A DNA stretch of 64,000 nt from Planctomycetota bacterium. Its GTDB lineage: Bacteria; Planctomycetota; UBA8742; UBA2392. The stretch is from contig JAOSKM010000001.1 of assembly GCA_027493625.1 (NCBI GenBank), positions 2,194,657 through 2,258,656 on the forward strand. Reading direction: 5' to 3'. Position numbers and translations under genes: made by a program. The notes below the pieces were generated by a model that was not told the DNA's origin, made no database searches, and saw only the letters and a program-made list of their open reading frames with translations. The first letter of the stretch is position 1. Each line of letters begins with the position of its first letter. Shown one piece after another: positions 1-8,387 of this stretch.

Positions 1-1
1 T

Positions 2-565
2 GAAGAGCGCGCCCGCGCCGAGGGGCAGGATATCCGCTTCGTGGAAGCCGTCGCTGAGTCGCTGCCTTTCGAAGACGACTCCTTCGACGCCGTGATGTCC
101 ACCTTCGGCGTGATGTTCGCGGCCGACCACCAACGCGCCGCCGCCGAGATGCTGCGGGTTTGCAAGCCGGGCGGCGTGATCGGCATGGCCAACTGGACGC
201 CGGCCGGCTTCATTGGCCAGCTGTTCAAGGTGGTCGGGCGCCATGTGCCGCCCCCGCCTCAGGCGGTGTCGCCGCTGCGCTGGGGCACCGAAGAGGGCCT
301 GCGCGAGTACTTCAAGCCGCAGGATGCGTTGCTGGACGTCACGCCGCGCATCTACACCTTCCGCTACCTGACGGCTGAGCACTTCATCGACGTCTTCCGC
401 ACCTGGTACGGGCCTGTGTTGAAGGCGTTTGCGGCCCTGGGCCCGGACAAGGGCAAGGCGCTGGAGGCCGACCTGCTCGCACTGCTGAACGAATGGAACC
501 GCAGCGGCGACGACAGCCTGGTGGTCCCGGCCGAGTACGCCGAAGTGCTGGTCACGATGGAGTAA
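2..565 (+). CDS. SAM-dependent class I methyltransferase, 5' end cut by window
   Basis: The frame is open to the left edge, so the N-terminus with the SAM-binding glycine motif is missing. What remains is the C-terminal two-thirds of a Methyltransf_11-like domain. It has an acidic/aromatic segment (FEDDSFDAV) where motif II is expected, followed by a helix and LRVCKPGGVIGM, the usual post-II/III motif. The substrate cannot be read from this. An 8-bp stem lies just downstream and probably ends transcription. The family is fairly certain; the function is not. Confidence 0.8.
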   Translation, partial: EERARAEGQDIRFVEAVAESLPFEDDSFDAVMSTFGVMFAADHQRAAAEMLRVCKPGGVIGMANWTPAGFIGQLFKVVGRHVPPPPQAVSPLRWGTEEGLREYFKPQDALLDVTPRIYTFRYLTAEHFIDVFRTWYGPVLKAFAALGPDKGKALEADLLALLNEWNRSGDDSLVVPAEYAEVLVTME

Positions 566-590
566 CCGCCGGCCGGCAGCAAATGAACAA

Positions 591-614
591 GGGAGAGCTC
601 ACGGGCTCTCCCTT
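591..614. terminator. stem-loop terminator between convergent genes
   Basis: Perfect 8-bp stem GGGAGAGC/GCTCTCCC with a 6-nt loop, followed by a short T run on the plus strand. It sits between the methyltransferase stop and the stop of the convergent glutamate dehydrogenase, so it may serve both. Confidence 0.55.
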
Positions 615-636
615 GCGCATTTGACACGGGACGTCG

Positions 637-1911
637 CTAGTTGCCGCGCTGCTGCTCGGCTTCGCCCACCCGCTTGAGGGCGAGCATCATGGCGGCCGTG
701 CGCTTGCTGCACTTTTCCTGGCGCGCGAGCGTGTGCACGTCCATGAAGGCCTTGCGCATCTTGCGATCGAGCTCCTGGTTCACGCGGTCTTCGTCCCAGT
801 AGAACTGGGTCAGGTTCTGCGACCACTCGAAATAGCTGACCGTCACGCCGCCGGCATTGGCGAGAATGTCCGGGATCACCGTGATACCGCGCTCATGCAG
901 CTCTTCGTCGGCCTCCGGCATGGTCGGGTGGTTGGCGCCCTCCACGATCAGCGGCGCCTTGATGTGCGTGCAGTTGTCGGGCGTGATCACGTCGCCGATC
1001 GCGGCGGGGATCAGGCAGTCAACCGGCAGGGCAAGCAGGTCCTGGTTGTTCATCACGTCCGCGCCGGGGAAGCCGGCCACGGTGCGTTTCTCCTTGAACC
1101 AGTCGAACAGGGCCGGCACGTCGAGACCCTTCTCGTTGTAAACGCCGCCCTTCACGTCGGTGATCGCGACTACCTTGCCGCCGCGCTCATGCCAGAAGTG
1201 CGCGCAGTAGCTGCCCACGTTGCCGAAACCCTGAATGGCGGCGGTCTTGCCCTCAAGCTTGTCGCCGCGCGACTTGTAGAAGGCGTCGGCCACGGTGATC
1301 ACGCCGTAGGCGGTGGCGGTGATGCGCCCCTGGCTGCCGCCCAGGCTGACGGGCTTGCCGGTCACCACGCCCGGGCTGTAGCCGCGGCGTGAGCTGTACT
1401 CGTCCATCAGCCAGGCCATCACCTGGCCGTCGGTGCCCATGTCGGGCGCCGGGATGTCGCGGTGCGGGCCGAGCACGATGGCGATACGCGCCGTGAACTT
1501 GCGGGTCAGGCGCTCGAGCTCGGTCATGCTCATGTTCATGGGGTCGCAGGCCACGCCGCCCTTGGCGCCGCCGAAGGGCACATCGATCAGCGCGGTCTTC
1601 CAGGACATCAGGCTCGCCAGCGCGCGCACTTCGTCCTTGTCGACCTCGGGGTGGTAGCGGATGCCGCCCTTCCAGGGGCCGCGCGCGCCGTTGTGCTGCA
1701 CGCGGAAACCGGCGTAAACGTGGATCTTGCCGCTGTCCATGCGGACCGGCACGGCTACTTCAATTTCGCGGAAGGGCGTCTTGAGGATCTGGCGAAGTTC
1801 CTCGGCCATGTTGAGCCGGTCGGCGGCCTTGTCGAACAGCTCGTTGACCGCCTCATAGGCGTTGTATCGGTGAGTAGACGACTTGTAGCGTCCCGTGGTG
1901 CGCGTGGTCAT
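637..1911 (-). CDS. gdhA: glutamate dehydrogenase (Glu/Leu/Phe/Val dehydrogenase family)
   Basis: Interconverts glutamate and 2-oxoglutarate plus ammonia in the cytoplasm. The protein is about 424 residues, the usual length for the hexameric type. It shows the substrate-binding GPWKGGIRYHP segment, the catalytic-lysine region WKTALIDVPFGGAKGG, and the nucleotide-binding GFGNVG of the C-terminal Rossmann domain. I chose the ATG at the MTTRTT end because an AGGAAG ribosome site lies 5 nt upstream. A longer in-frame start adds 28 residues without family resemblance. An Rrf2 regulator gene lies about 145 bp upstream on the same strand and could control it. Cofactor preference (NAD or NADP) was not decided. 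Confidence 0.93.
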   Translation of the reverse strand: MTTRTTGRYKSSTHRYNAYEAVNELFDKAADRLNMAEELRQILKTPFREIEVAVPVRMDSGKIHVYAGFRVQHNGARGPWKGGIRYHPEVDKDEVRALASLMSWKTALIDVPFGGAKGGVACDPMNMSMTELERLTRKFTARIAIVLGPHRDIPAPDMGTDGQVMAWLMDEYSSRRGYSPGVVTGKPVSLGGSQGRITATAYGVITVADAFYKSRGDKLEGKTAAIQGFGNVGSYCAHFWHERGGKVVAITDVKGGVYNEKGLDVPALFDWFKEKRTVAGFPGADVMNNQDLLALPVDCLIPAAIGDVITPDNCTHIKAPLIVEGANHPTMPEADEELHERGITVIPDILANAGGVTVSYFEWSQNLTQFYWDEDRVNQELDRKMRKAFMDVHTLARQEKCSKRTAAMMLALKRVGEAEQQRGN

Positions 1912-2055
1912 GTACACTTCCTGGCGTGCTCGCCCAGCCTTTGCTGCATCGGCAATCCGTCGGGTGACGCCGCACTCGAACCAGGCTGCCTGCAATGCCG
2001 GGGACTATGCCTTTTCCGTTCTGTGCACGCAAATGGGGGGATGACGAGACTTGAG

Positions 2056-2487
2056 TTACGCCTTGGCGGACGTGCCCGCCGTTTTGTCTTTCAGACCGAA
2101 ATCGGCAAGCGTGTAGCGCTCCAGTACCTTGCCGATCTGGTCCTCGACCTCGCCGAACACTTCGCGCATCAGACAGTCGCCGTAGAGCGTGCAGTCGGAT
2201 TCCGAGGCGAAGCACTCGAACACACGGGTGGGACCGTCAATCTCGGTGAGAATTTCCTGCAGCGTCACCTCTTCGGGCTCAACGGCCAGCACGAAACCGC
2301 CGCTGGGGCCCTTCAGGCTGCGCACCACGCCCTTCTTGGCCAGCTGCTGCAGGATCTTGGAGAGGAACGCCTTGGGGATCATCAGCTTCTCGGCGATCTC
2401 GGTTAAAGTGACCGGGCCGCGCGCACGGCGTTCCGCCAGGTACATCAGGGCGCGCAGGCCGTAATCACTTTTTCTGCTGAAGATCAA
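2056..2487 (-). CDS. Rrf2/IscR-type transcriptional regulator with probable Fe-S site
   Basis: A 143-residue winged-helix regulator opening with the family signature FSRKSDYGLRAL. The DNA-recognition helix region follows (LTEIAEKLMIPKAFLSKIL), then the wing GPSGGF. Cysteines at 92, 99 and 105 match the position of the cluster ligands in IscR and NsrR, so it probably senses iron-sulfur status, redox or NO. The start is a TTG, preceded by AAAGGA 6 nt upstream; no ATG gives the conserved N-terminus. It lies upstream of gdhA on the same strand, so co-transcription or regulation of that gene is possible. The effector is inferred, not shown. Confidence 0.9.
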   Translation of the reverse strand: MIFSRKSDYGLRALMYLAERRARGPVTLTEIAEKLMIPKAFLSKILQQLAKKGVVRSLKGPSGGFVLAVEPEEVTLQEILTEIDGPTRVFECFASESDCTLYGDCLMREVFGEVEDQIGKVLERYTLADFGLKDKTAGTSAKA

Positions 2488-2513
2488 ATGCGATCCTTTA
2501 AACCCGTAAATTT

Positions 2514-2528
2514 GGACCTAGCTTGTCC
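2514..2528. promoter_or_regulatory. small inverted repeat upstream of the Rrf2 gene, possible operator
   Basis: GGAC and GTCC separated by 7 nt, in the AT-richer gap between the divergent Rrf2 and YjbQ-family genes. Rrf2 proteins often autoregulate from such a position. The arms are only 4 bp, so this is a weak suggestion. Confidence 0.2.
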
Positions 2529-2633
2529 TATTCAGTACATCCGCGCGGCGTCCCCATGTCAAGCACGCGCAGCACCTTGATCGGACGCTGGGTACCCCAC
2601 GCCAGCCCTTGTAAACTTCCGCCGGAGACCAAC

Positions 2634-3107
2634 ATGAAGACCCACACCGAGTACCTGTACTTCAACACCAGGCACAAGCGCGAATACATCCGCATCACCG
2701 ACAAGGTCGAACAGGCCGTGCGTGAATCCGGCGTGCGTGAGGGCATGGCCCTGGTCAGCGCCATGCACATCACCGCAGGCGTCTGGGTGAACGACGCCGA
2801 AGACGGGCTGCTCGACGACATCGACCACTGGCTGGAAAGCCTGACGCCCTACGGCTCCTACCCCGAAATCAAGTGGCCCAAACCGGGCGAAGAGGGGCCG
2901 GTAAACGCCGTGCGCCACGAGTACAAGCACCACCGCACGGGCGAAGACAACGGCGACAGCCACCTGAAGAGCATCCTGGTGCATCACCAGGTGATGGTGC
3001 CCATCACCGACGGCCGCCTCGATTTAGGCACCTGGCAGCAGATCTACTACGCCGAGTTCGACGGCCAGAGACGCAAACGCGTGATCATCAAGGTGATGGG
3101 AGAGTAG
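2634..3107 (+). CDS. YjbQ/UPF0047 family protein
   Basis: The 157-residue protein matches the UPF0047 (YjbQ) family throughout. It has the [18 protein letters not shown] segment with its conserved His, the acidic [19 protein letters not shown] region and the C-terminal [14 protein letters not shown]. Family members form trimers; E. coli YjbQ has weak thiamine-phosphate synthase activity, but the true role is unsettled. I chose this ATG because a GGAG site lies 6 nt upstream and homology starts here. An in-frame upstream extension lacks similarity. The gene is divergent from the Rrf2 gene. Confidence 0.88.
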   Translation: MKTHTEYLYFNTRHKREYIRITDKVEQAVRESGVREGMALVSAMHITAGVWVNDAEDGLLDDIDHWLESLTPYGSYPEIKWPKPGEEGPVNAVRHEYKHHRTGEDNGDSHLKSILVHHQVMVPITDGRLDLGTWQQIYYAEFDGQRRKRVIIKVMGE

Positions 3108-3116
3108 CTGAGGAGC

Positions 3117-3154
3117 GCGGCCATCCTGGCCGCAGGGGCGGCCGGGACGGCCGC
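3117..3154. repeat. two small constant-loop hairpins
   Basis: Two back-to-back perfect stems: GCGGCCA-TCC-TGGCCGC and GCGGCCG-GGA-CGGCCGC. They lie in the gap between the convergent YjbQ-family and HAD genes and belong to the same style of hairpin as those near 5.7, 9.5 and 42.7 kb. They could help end transcription. Confidence 0.7.
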
Positions 3155-3160
3155 GATCCT

Positions 3161-3835
3161 TTATAGCAACCCCGGCAGCTCGCGGATGTCGTTGATGCGG
3201 GCGTCGGCCTCGGCCAACTCCTCGGCCGGGCCGTAGCCGTAGGTGCAGCCTACAAACCACAACCCGCAGGCCATGGCGGCCTCGCCGTCGTGGATGCGGT
3301 CCCCCACCATCACGCCGGTTCTGGCCCCCACCGCGTCCAGGCCGCGCTGCAGCTCGCCGGCCTTGGTGAACTCGCGGGCGCGACCGGCCGCGGCGCGGAA
3401 GTGCAGCAGCTCATCCAGTGCGAAGGTCTCCACCACGGCGTCCATGTAGTCCTGGCTGCAGTTGCTGACCAGCAGCAGCTTGTGGCCCCTCGCGCGCAAC
3501 TCGGCCAGCACCTCGCGGGCGCCCTCGAACAGCCTGCCGCTGCCGTCTTTGAGGAAGGCCTTCTCGACGGCGCTGGCGGCGCGGTGCAGGTCCATGGCCT
3601 TGTGCTTGAGCGGCTGCGGCAGCAGCTCGGCGTAAAAGATGTAGGGCGGCTTGCCGATCTGGCGGCGGATCGCGTCTTCGCCCGGCGGCGCATCCAGGCC
3701 CGGCAGGTCGCCGGCCGCCATCAGTGTCTCGAAGGCCAGGTGAATCGCGCGCGCGCCGAAGTCGCCGCTGTTCAGCAGCGTGCCGTCCATGTCAAACGCC
3801 ACGCAGTCCAGGTGTGTGCCGGTCCAGGGGTGCAT
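3161..3835 (-). CDS. HAD-superfamily hydrolase (phosphatase-like)
   Basis: About 224 residues with all four haloacid-dehalogenase motifs. These are the nucleophile FDMDGTLLNS, motif II LLVSNCS, a lysine in REFTKAGELQRGL, and motif IV VGDRIHDGEAA. The helical insert between motifs I and II makes it a subfamily I enzyme similar to phosphoglycolate phosphatase or beta-phosphoglucomutase; the substrate cannot be named. I chose the start MHPWTGT close to motif I. The frame is open further upstream, but that extension is Arg/Ala-rich with no HAD character. Confidence 0.85.
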   Translation of the reverse strand: MHPWTGTHLDCVAFDMDGTLLNSGDFGARAIHLAFETLMAAGDLPGLDAPPGEDAIRRQIGKPPYIFYAELLPQPLKHKAMDLHRAASAVEKAFLKDGSGRLFEGAREVLAELRARGHKLLLVSNCSQDYMDAVVETFALDELLHFRAAAGRAREFTKAGELQRGLDAVGARTGVMVGDRIHDGEAAMACGLWFVGCTYGYGPAEELAEADARINDIRELPGLL

Positions 3836-4083
3836 GGAGTGAACATAGCCCGTCGGACCGCGGCTGGGGATGGGGTAGCAGCACTTTCGACCGTTGACCG
3901 GCGGAGCAGCCCGTGCCGCCGCTGATGCCCTGCCGGATGGTGGATTGCGAAGCAGGGGCGTCGATACCAACATACTGAGTGAAAGCGACCCCGGGCTGCA
4001 GGGGACCTGCCAAGCCGACGGCGGGACTGCTCCGCCGCCATGGCCCGTCGCTGCATGATCCAAGGCCCTGACAGGAGCCCGCC

Positions 4084-4680
4084 ATGAAACTGCGCCTGAT
4101 TTCCGCACTGGTCGTGCTTGGCCTTGCTTGTGTGGTGTCGCTGCTGGCCCAGGACGCGCCCACAGAGCCCGCGCCGGAGCCGGAGAAGAAAGTGGTGCTG
4201 GTGGAAAGCGCCGAGAACCTGCTGTCGCGGGAAATCTGGGGCAAATGGGAGACGAACCGCAACTTCACCAAGTTCGTGCAGGACGGCTCGCCCAAGGAAG
4301 ACTTCGGCAAGGTGGAGTTCACGCGCGACGAGGCAGCCACCACGCGCATGGTGGCTGCATTGGAAAAGCTCGTCACCAAGCTGGCCGAGCGCGGCACGCC
4401 CAACGACCTCGAACTCGCGCGCGCCGCCAAGGCCGTCTACGCCACGGGTAAAATGCGCCTCGACCGTGGCAGGGACAGCTTCGACGCCGACTTCGCCCTG
4501 ATCACCATGTTCGGCGAACAGTTGCTGATCCTGCGCTCAGGCAAGGAAGACAAGCCAAGCTGGGAAACCAACCGGGTAAGTTTCGTGCGCCACGCCGAAG
4601 GCGACCACGACCTGCTGTTCATCGGCACGGACACCAAGGAAGGCAAGTTCACCGCCCTCAACCGCGACGGCGTGAAGTAG
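4084..4680 (+). CDS. secreted protein of unknown function
   Basis: 198 residues. A clear signal peptide (basic MKLR, then a hydrophobic core, cleavage near LLAQ) is followed by a Pro/Glu-rich linker and a mixed helical domain of about 160 residues. A GGAG site lies upstream of the ATG. I recognise no family. The stop is immediately followed by a 9-bp hairpin. Confidence 0.7.
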   Translation: MKLRLISALVVLGLACVVSLLAQDAPTEPAPEPEKKVVLVESAENLLSREIWGKWETNRNFTKFVQDGSPKEDFGKVEFTRDEAATTRMVAALEKLVTKLAERGTPNDLELARAAKAVYATGKMRLDRGRDSFDADFALITMFGEQLLILRSGKEDKPSWETNRVSFVRHAEGDHDLLFIGTDTKEGKFTALNRDGVK

Positions 4681-4701
4681 GGACACGCTGCCGCGTGTCC
4701 C
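4680..4701. terminator. hairpin between convergent genes
   Basis: GGGACACGC-TGCC-GCGTGTCCC begins in the stop codon of the secreted-protein gene and precedes the stop of the convergent TetR gene. There is no T tract, so it may be a weak or bidirectional terminator. Confidence 0.5.
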
Positions 4702-4710
4702 TGCCGGGGC

Positions 4711-5310
4711 TTACACGTCGAACGCGGTCGAGTACACCTGCTCGAACACCTGCAGGTAGGCGTCCACGTCCACCTTGGGGTCCAGATAGGCCTGCTGCAC
4801 CAGGCCCTGCACGATCGCCACCAGGAAGCGCGCCGCGGCCTCGGGCTGCAGCTTGGGATTCAGCCGCCCGCTGGCCTGGCGCTCGGAGATCAGCTCATTG
4901 AGCTGGTTCACCAGCACCCGGTAGCTCTTGCGCAGGATCTCGCGCACGTCCTTGTTGTGGCGCGACTCCGACATCAGGTCGTAGTCAAGGCTGTAGGCCT
5001 GCAGGTTCTTGCGCTCGCGCAGCTCTTCAAGAAAGTGCCGCACGATGCTGTGCACCGGGCGGTCCGGGTCCTTCATCGCCGCCTTGGCGATCTCCGCCGC
5101 GTTGCGCTTGCGCGAACGCGTGGCGATCGCGCACACCAGCTCGTCCTTGCTGGGGTAATAGCTGTAGCACGCCCCCGCACTCAGCTCGGCCGCGCCGCAG
5201 ATGTCGTTCATGCTGGCGCGGCCGTAGCCTTTCTTCAGGAACACTTCGACGGCCGCGTCAACGATCTGCTGACGCCGTTGCTCCTGGTGCTCTGGGCTGA
5301 CTTTGGGCAT
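4711..5310 (-). CDS. TetR/AcrR family transcriptional regulator
   Basis: 199 residues. The N-terminal helix-turn-helix (QIVDAAVEVFLKKGYGRASMNDIC, then AGACYSYYPSKDEL) is typical TetR. The C-terminal ligand domain is of the general TetR_C type. The start is fixed by a perfect AGGAGG 7 nt before the ATG. It overlaps the end of a short membrane-protein gene read in the same direction, and both follow a pair of tandem palindromes that look like the regulator's own operators. The ligand is unknown. Confidence 0.9.
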   Translation of the reverse strand: MPKVSPEHQEQRRQQIVDAAVEVFLKKGYGRASMNDICGAAELSAGACYSYYPSKDELVCAIATRSRKRNAAEIAKAAMKDPDRPVHSIVRHFLEELRERKNLQAYSLDYDLMSESRHNKDVREILRKSYRVLVNQLNELISERQASGRLNPKLQPEAAARFLVAIVQGLVQQAYLDPKVDVDAYLQVFEQVYSTAFDV

Positions 5311-5554
5311 GTCCTGCCTCCTGGCGCGCGGCGTTGCCGCGGGCATCGGGTTTCTGCGTAGCCTCGCCCACCGCGGCGATCACGGCCGTGGCGGCGAATG
5401 CCATCACCAGGATGAACGAGGCGACGCGCAACGCGTCTCCCAGCAGGACGCCCCGTATCGCGCCGCGCTTGAATTCGCGGGCGGATACGGGCTTGTCATG
5501 TGCCGGCGCCTCGAGGTGCCTGGCGGAATGGTGATATTCAATGAAGTTTAACAT
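5258..5554 (-). CDS. small single-span membrane protein
   Basis: 98 residues beginning MLNFIEYHH, with one hydrophobic helix (VASFILVMAFAATAVIAA) and a charged tail. It overlaps the start of the TetR gene by about 50 bp in another frame, which suggests one transcript. The alternative upstream GTG lies inside the first palindromic operator, so I prefer the ATG downstream of it. No family was recognised, and the gene could be spurious, but its position behind the operators is suggestive. Confidence 0.45.
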   Translation of the reverse strand: MLNFIEYHHSARHLEAPAHDKPVSAREFKRGAIRGVLLGDALRVASFILVMAFAATAVIAAVGEATQKPDARGNAARQEAGHAQSQPRAPGATASADR

Positions 5555-5577
5555 GTCTCGGTCTCTTATCCATAAAA

Positions 5578-5619
5578 AACGAACGCTCACTCGTTTTTAT
5601 AAACGAACGGTTATTCGTT
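5578..5619 (-). promoter_or_regulatory. two tandem TetR-type operators
   Basis: Two near-identical palindromes AACGA-N8-TCGTT (5578-5595 and 5602-5619), 24 bp apart, in an AT-rich island directly upstream of the small membrane protein and TetR genes. Both start AACGAACG and extend to AAAACGA/TCGTTTT. A TATAAA-like box lies between them. Spacing and symmetry fit two dimers of the adjacent TetR protein binding in series and shutting off their own promoter. Confidence 0.65.
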
Positions 5620-5691
5620 TTTGTTTCAGGATGCTTCAGACCGGAAAGATTTTTTTCCTGACAGACCGGACTGGAGTGGCATGCGCATCTT

Positions 5692-5806
5692 GCGCCGTCG
5701 GCGGCCTTTGGCCGCCGACGGCGCGTGCTGGAAGCACGCGGAACTCATTCGCTGGAAGCGAATGCCACTAATCACGGCCTTGAAGGCCGTGCCACGGGTT
5801 GCCGTG
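5692..5806. repeat. cluster of five hairpins with variable arms and near-constant loop
   Basis: Five consecutive perfect inverted repeats: a 15-bp stem with loop TTT (5692-5724), CGCGTGC-TGGAA-GCACGCG, CATTCGC-TGGAA-GCGAATG, CACGGCC-TTGAA-GGCCGTG, and CACGG-GTTG-CCGTG. Arm sequences differ completely while the loop stays TGGAA-like, and GTGCCAC-like words link them. They lie downstream of the ferritin-like gene and fill most of its 3' intergenic space. Confidence 0.8.
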
Positions 5807-6683
5807 CTACGCCGCTTTGATTACCGGGATGCCGGCGGCGTCTTTAACTTCGGCGAGTTTCATCACTTCCGCCAGGTACTCGTCGTGCAGGTAGGTGTGC
5901 GTGAGGCGCTTCTTGCCGAACCAGCGCCAGAACGCCAGCTTGCGCAGGCTCTTGCGCGCCACCGCCCCCACGATCAGCCGGAAGCTCTCGAGACGGCCGT
6001 AATCGGCCAGGGGCTTGGACGTCATGCCCATGCGCTGCAGGCGCAGGTCGGTGGTCTGGATGATCTTGCCCAGGTACTCGGGAATCTGGCGCATCACCGG
6101 GTGGTCTTTGTCCACGCGCTTTGCAATCCACTTCTCGAAGCGCTTCACCACCCACAGGCTCAGCAGGTGCAACCCCAGCAGCCGCTTGCGCAGCTTTCGG
6201 GTTGCGGGCCAGCGCCTTCATGGTCTGCTGCTCGCCGAATTCGACGTGGCTTTCCTCCTGGCGCGCGGCCGCATCCATGCGTTTGGCCAGCTTTTCGTCG
6301 TCGATGCAGTTGATGATGGCGTAGAAGATCATCAGCACGAAACCCTCGCCCTGGGCCATTTCCAGGGCGCAGTGTTCATGCCAGTCGTCGCTTTCGCTGC
6401 TCAGGAACTTCACGACCGGGTGGACCTTCACGGGGCGGGCGCCGAGCCACTTGAAGAACTCCATGAAGACGTCCACGTGCTGCAGCTCTTCAATGCACTG
6501 GCGGGCCAGGAACTTGGCGGATTCGACGTCCGGGGCGTGCAGGATCCAGTGGCCGACCTGGATGCCGGTGACTTCTCCATAGAGAAACTGGCTGGCGATC
6601 CAGGCCAGCAGGTCGCGGTCCTTGACGCGGTCAAACTTCGCGCCCTTGAAGTCGAAAGCCATTTCCTCGCGTGTCAGCAGCAT
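5807..6683 (-). CDS. ferritin-like di-iron family protein, apparent frameshift
   Basis: About 292 residues when one base is removed from an AAA/TTT run at 6195-6197, which joins ALARNPK to LRKRLLGLHLLS. The first two-thirds carry the metal-binding helices of the ferritin-like fold: EELQHVDVF and EESHVEFGEQ, each an E-x-x-H-type motif. The C-terminal part is basic and helical. The family is close to uncharacterised ferritin-like or AurF-like oxygenases; the substrate is unknown. GGAG precedes the ATG. The break lies in a homopolymer, so it is probably a sequencing error. Confidence 0.7.
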
Positions 6684-6731
6684 GTGACTTCTCCTGCCTT
6701 CACTGTATCCAGCCCGCCAGAACGCGAAAGC

Positions 6732-7700
6732 CTATTCCCGCGCCCACGACAGCACCAACCAGGCGCCGCCGTTGGGGTAGACTTCGAACTCGTGGAAGCC
6801 TTCCGGGAACAGCACGGTGTCGCCGGCCTTCAGCCGGGCGGGTTGCAGGTTGTCGCGCTCGCGCCCGGCCAGCTCGCAGGCGCCATGCAGGCAGGTGAAC
6901 AGGCTGCAGCCGGGCCAGTCCTTCTCGATCAGCCGCCCCTTCTTGACGCGTAAAGAGCGCACACCGAAAGGCCCGTCCGGCTGCAACAGCACGTCATCGC
7001 CCGCGCACTCCTGCGCCGGGCGCGGCTGCAAATCCAGGCGCGCGGCCTCAAGCCCCGCCTGCACGTGCATTTCGCGCGGCTTGTCGCGCGGGAAGTCCCA
7101 CAAGCGCCAGGTGGTTGCGCAGTTCTGCTGCACTTCCAGCAGCGCCAGCCCGCCCCCCACCGCGTGCACCATGCCCGCTTCGTTGTAGATGTAGTCGCCG
7201 GCCTTCACCGGCCGCGCGTTCAGCAGCGCGGGCGGGTCGCCGGCTTGCAACGCCTGCTGAAACTGCTGGGGTGTGACGCCCGTTTTTAATCCCTGGTAGA
7301 TCACGGCATCGGGCGCGGCGTCCAGCACGATCCAGCACTCGGACTTTCCGCGCTTCACCAGCCGGCCGTTCTCGCGTTCGTCGCCCGGGTGGTCCTGAAT
7401 GCTGAGCGGCTGCGCGGTGTCGAGCAGCTTCACGGCCAGCGGGAAATCCGGCAGATCGTTGCCGTCCGCCAGCTCGCCCAGCAGCTCGGCGCGGTGCGCG
7501 GTCATCAGCTCACGGATCGTCTTGCCGCGCCACACCCCGTTGGCGACCACGCTGCTCTGGCCGGGCAGGTCCGCCAGCTCGATGGATTCGCCGGTGCCGG
7601 GCGGCAGCTCGTCGGCCAGCTCGGGGTACAGGCCGGCCAGGCGGGTGTCGGCCCAGGGCTTGCGCACGGCGATGCGGTAGAAGCGCAGCGGGTAGCTCAT
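6732..7700 (-). CDS. manA: type I mannose-6-phosphate isomerase
   Basis: 322 residues. Interconverts fructose-6-phosphate and mannose-6-phosphate, feeding GDP-mannose synthesis. The zinc ligands of the cupin core are visible: QDHPGD (His104; the family usually has QVHP), SECWIVLDA (Glu121) and GMVHAVG (His179). A LWDFPR segment matches the family. The GDP-mannose 4,6-dehydratase gene at 34-35 kb would use the same precursor. It is divergent from the next gene, with about 58 bp between them. Confidence 0.9.
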   Translation of the reverse strand: MSYPLRFYRIAVRKPWADTRLAGLYPELADELPPGTGESIELADLPGQSSVVANGVWRGKTIRELMTAHRAELLGELADGNDLPDFPLAVKLLDTAQPLSIQDHPGDERENGRLVKRGKSECWIVLDAAPDAVIYQGLKTGVTPQQFQQALQAGDPPALLNARPVKAGDYIYNEAGMVHAVGGGLALLEVQQNCATTWRLWDFPRDKPREMHVQAGLEAARLDLQPRPAQECAGDDVLLQPDGPFGVRSLRVKKGRLIEKDWPGCSLFTCLHGACELAGRERDNLQPARLKAGDTVLFPEGFHEFEVYPNGGAWLVLSWARE

Positions 7701-7758
7701 GGCCTCAAGTTAGCGTCCCCCGTATGGCAAGGCAAAGCGCACTCGCTAAGGTGTAGGC

Positions 7759-8385
7759 GTGACGACGCACGAGCCCAAACCGGTATCGCCCGTGCCGCTG
7801 GTGTCGAACCAGCCCCTGCCGCGGCGCGGCAACAACCTGCTGCTGCTTTTCATCCTGGCCTGCCTGGCTGCGGTGGTGGGTGGCGGTGTGTGGATCTGGC
7901 TGGATGCTTCGCGCCCCGAGCACGACCCCCACGTCACGCGCTGGGGCCGGGAGCAGTCTCCCCATGATTTCCCGTACGGCAACGACAAGGGCGATTACGA
8001 AGCCGCCAAGGCGCGCATGCAGGCGCTGGCCGACGCGCTGAATGCCTACCGTGAGGGCCCCATGGGAGGCGGTGTGCGCTGGCCTTCCAGCTTTGAAGAG
8101 TTGCAGATGGCGGGTTTGCTGGAGCAGGACTTCGGCTTTGAAGGCCTGCTTTCCGGCATGCCGATCGCCTACCAGCCCGAGATGCCGATCGGCCACGACC
8201 CGGAGCGCTGGGTGTTGTGCCACGACATCGAGATCGGCTGGCGCCGCCAGCAGGGCACCGGCTACGCCATGAAGGGCCCTCGCGCGGCCGTGGTGATGCT
8301 GGCGGACGGCACGGTTAAGCTGCTTGAGGGCGACGAACTGGAACTCTACGGCGGGTTGAACCTGCAGGTGGGCGCGGGACGGTAG
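7759..8385 (+). CDS. membrane-anchored protein with pseudopilin-like soluble domain
   Basis: 208 residues with a GTG start: a proline-rich cytoplasmic tail, one transmembrane helix ([23 protein letters not shown]), then an extracytoplasmic domain. The latter has an [11 protein letters not shown]...WPSSFEELQ stretch resembling pseudopilin G proteins. It ends with [12 protein letters not shown], similar to the FADGSV motif closing DUF1559/pseudopilin proteins. No prepilin peptidase site is evident. The stop lies 2 bp before thiS, so it may be co-transcribed with thiS-thiG by accident of position. Function unknown. Confidence 0.65.
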   Translation: MTTHEPKPVSPVPLVSNQPLPRRGNNLLLLFILACLAAVVGGGVWIWLDASRPEHDPHVTRWGREQSPHDFPYGNDKGDYEAAKARMQALADALNAYREGPMGGGVRWPSSFEELQMAGLLEQDFGFEGLLSGMPIAYQPEMPIGHDPERWVLCHDIEIGWRRQQGTGYAMKGPRAAVVMLADGTVKLLEGDELELYGGLNLQVGAGR

Positions 8386-8387
8386 GC

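Noticed and set aside
1462..2406. Long plus-strand open frame opposite gdhA and the Rrf2 gene
   Set aside because: It is antisense to two well-supported genes and its protein is His/Ala/Arg-rich with no family character; a GC-rich shadow frame. Similar long antisense frames opposite the photolyase (13169-14884), the TPR gene (35260-36609) and addB/surface protein (55503-57122) were left out for the same reason.
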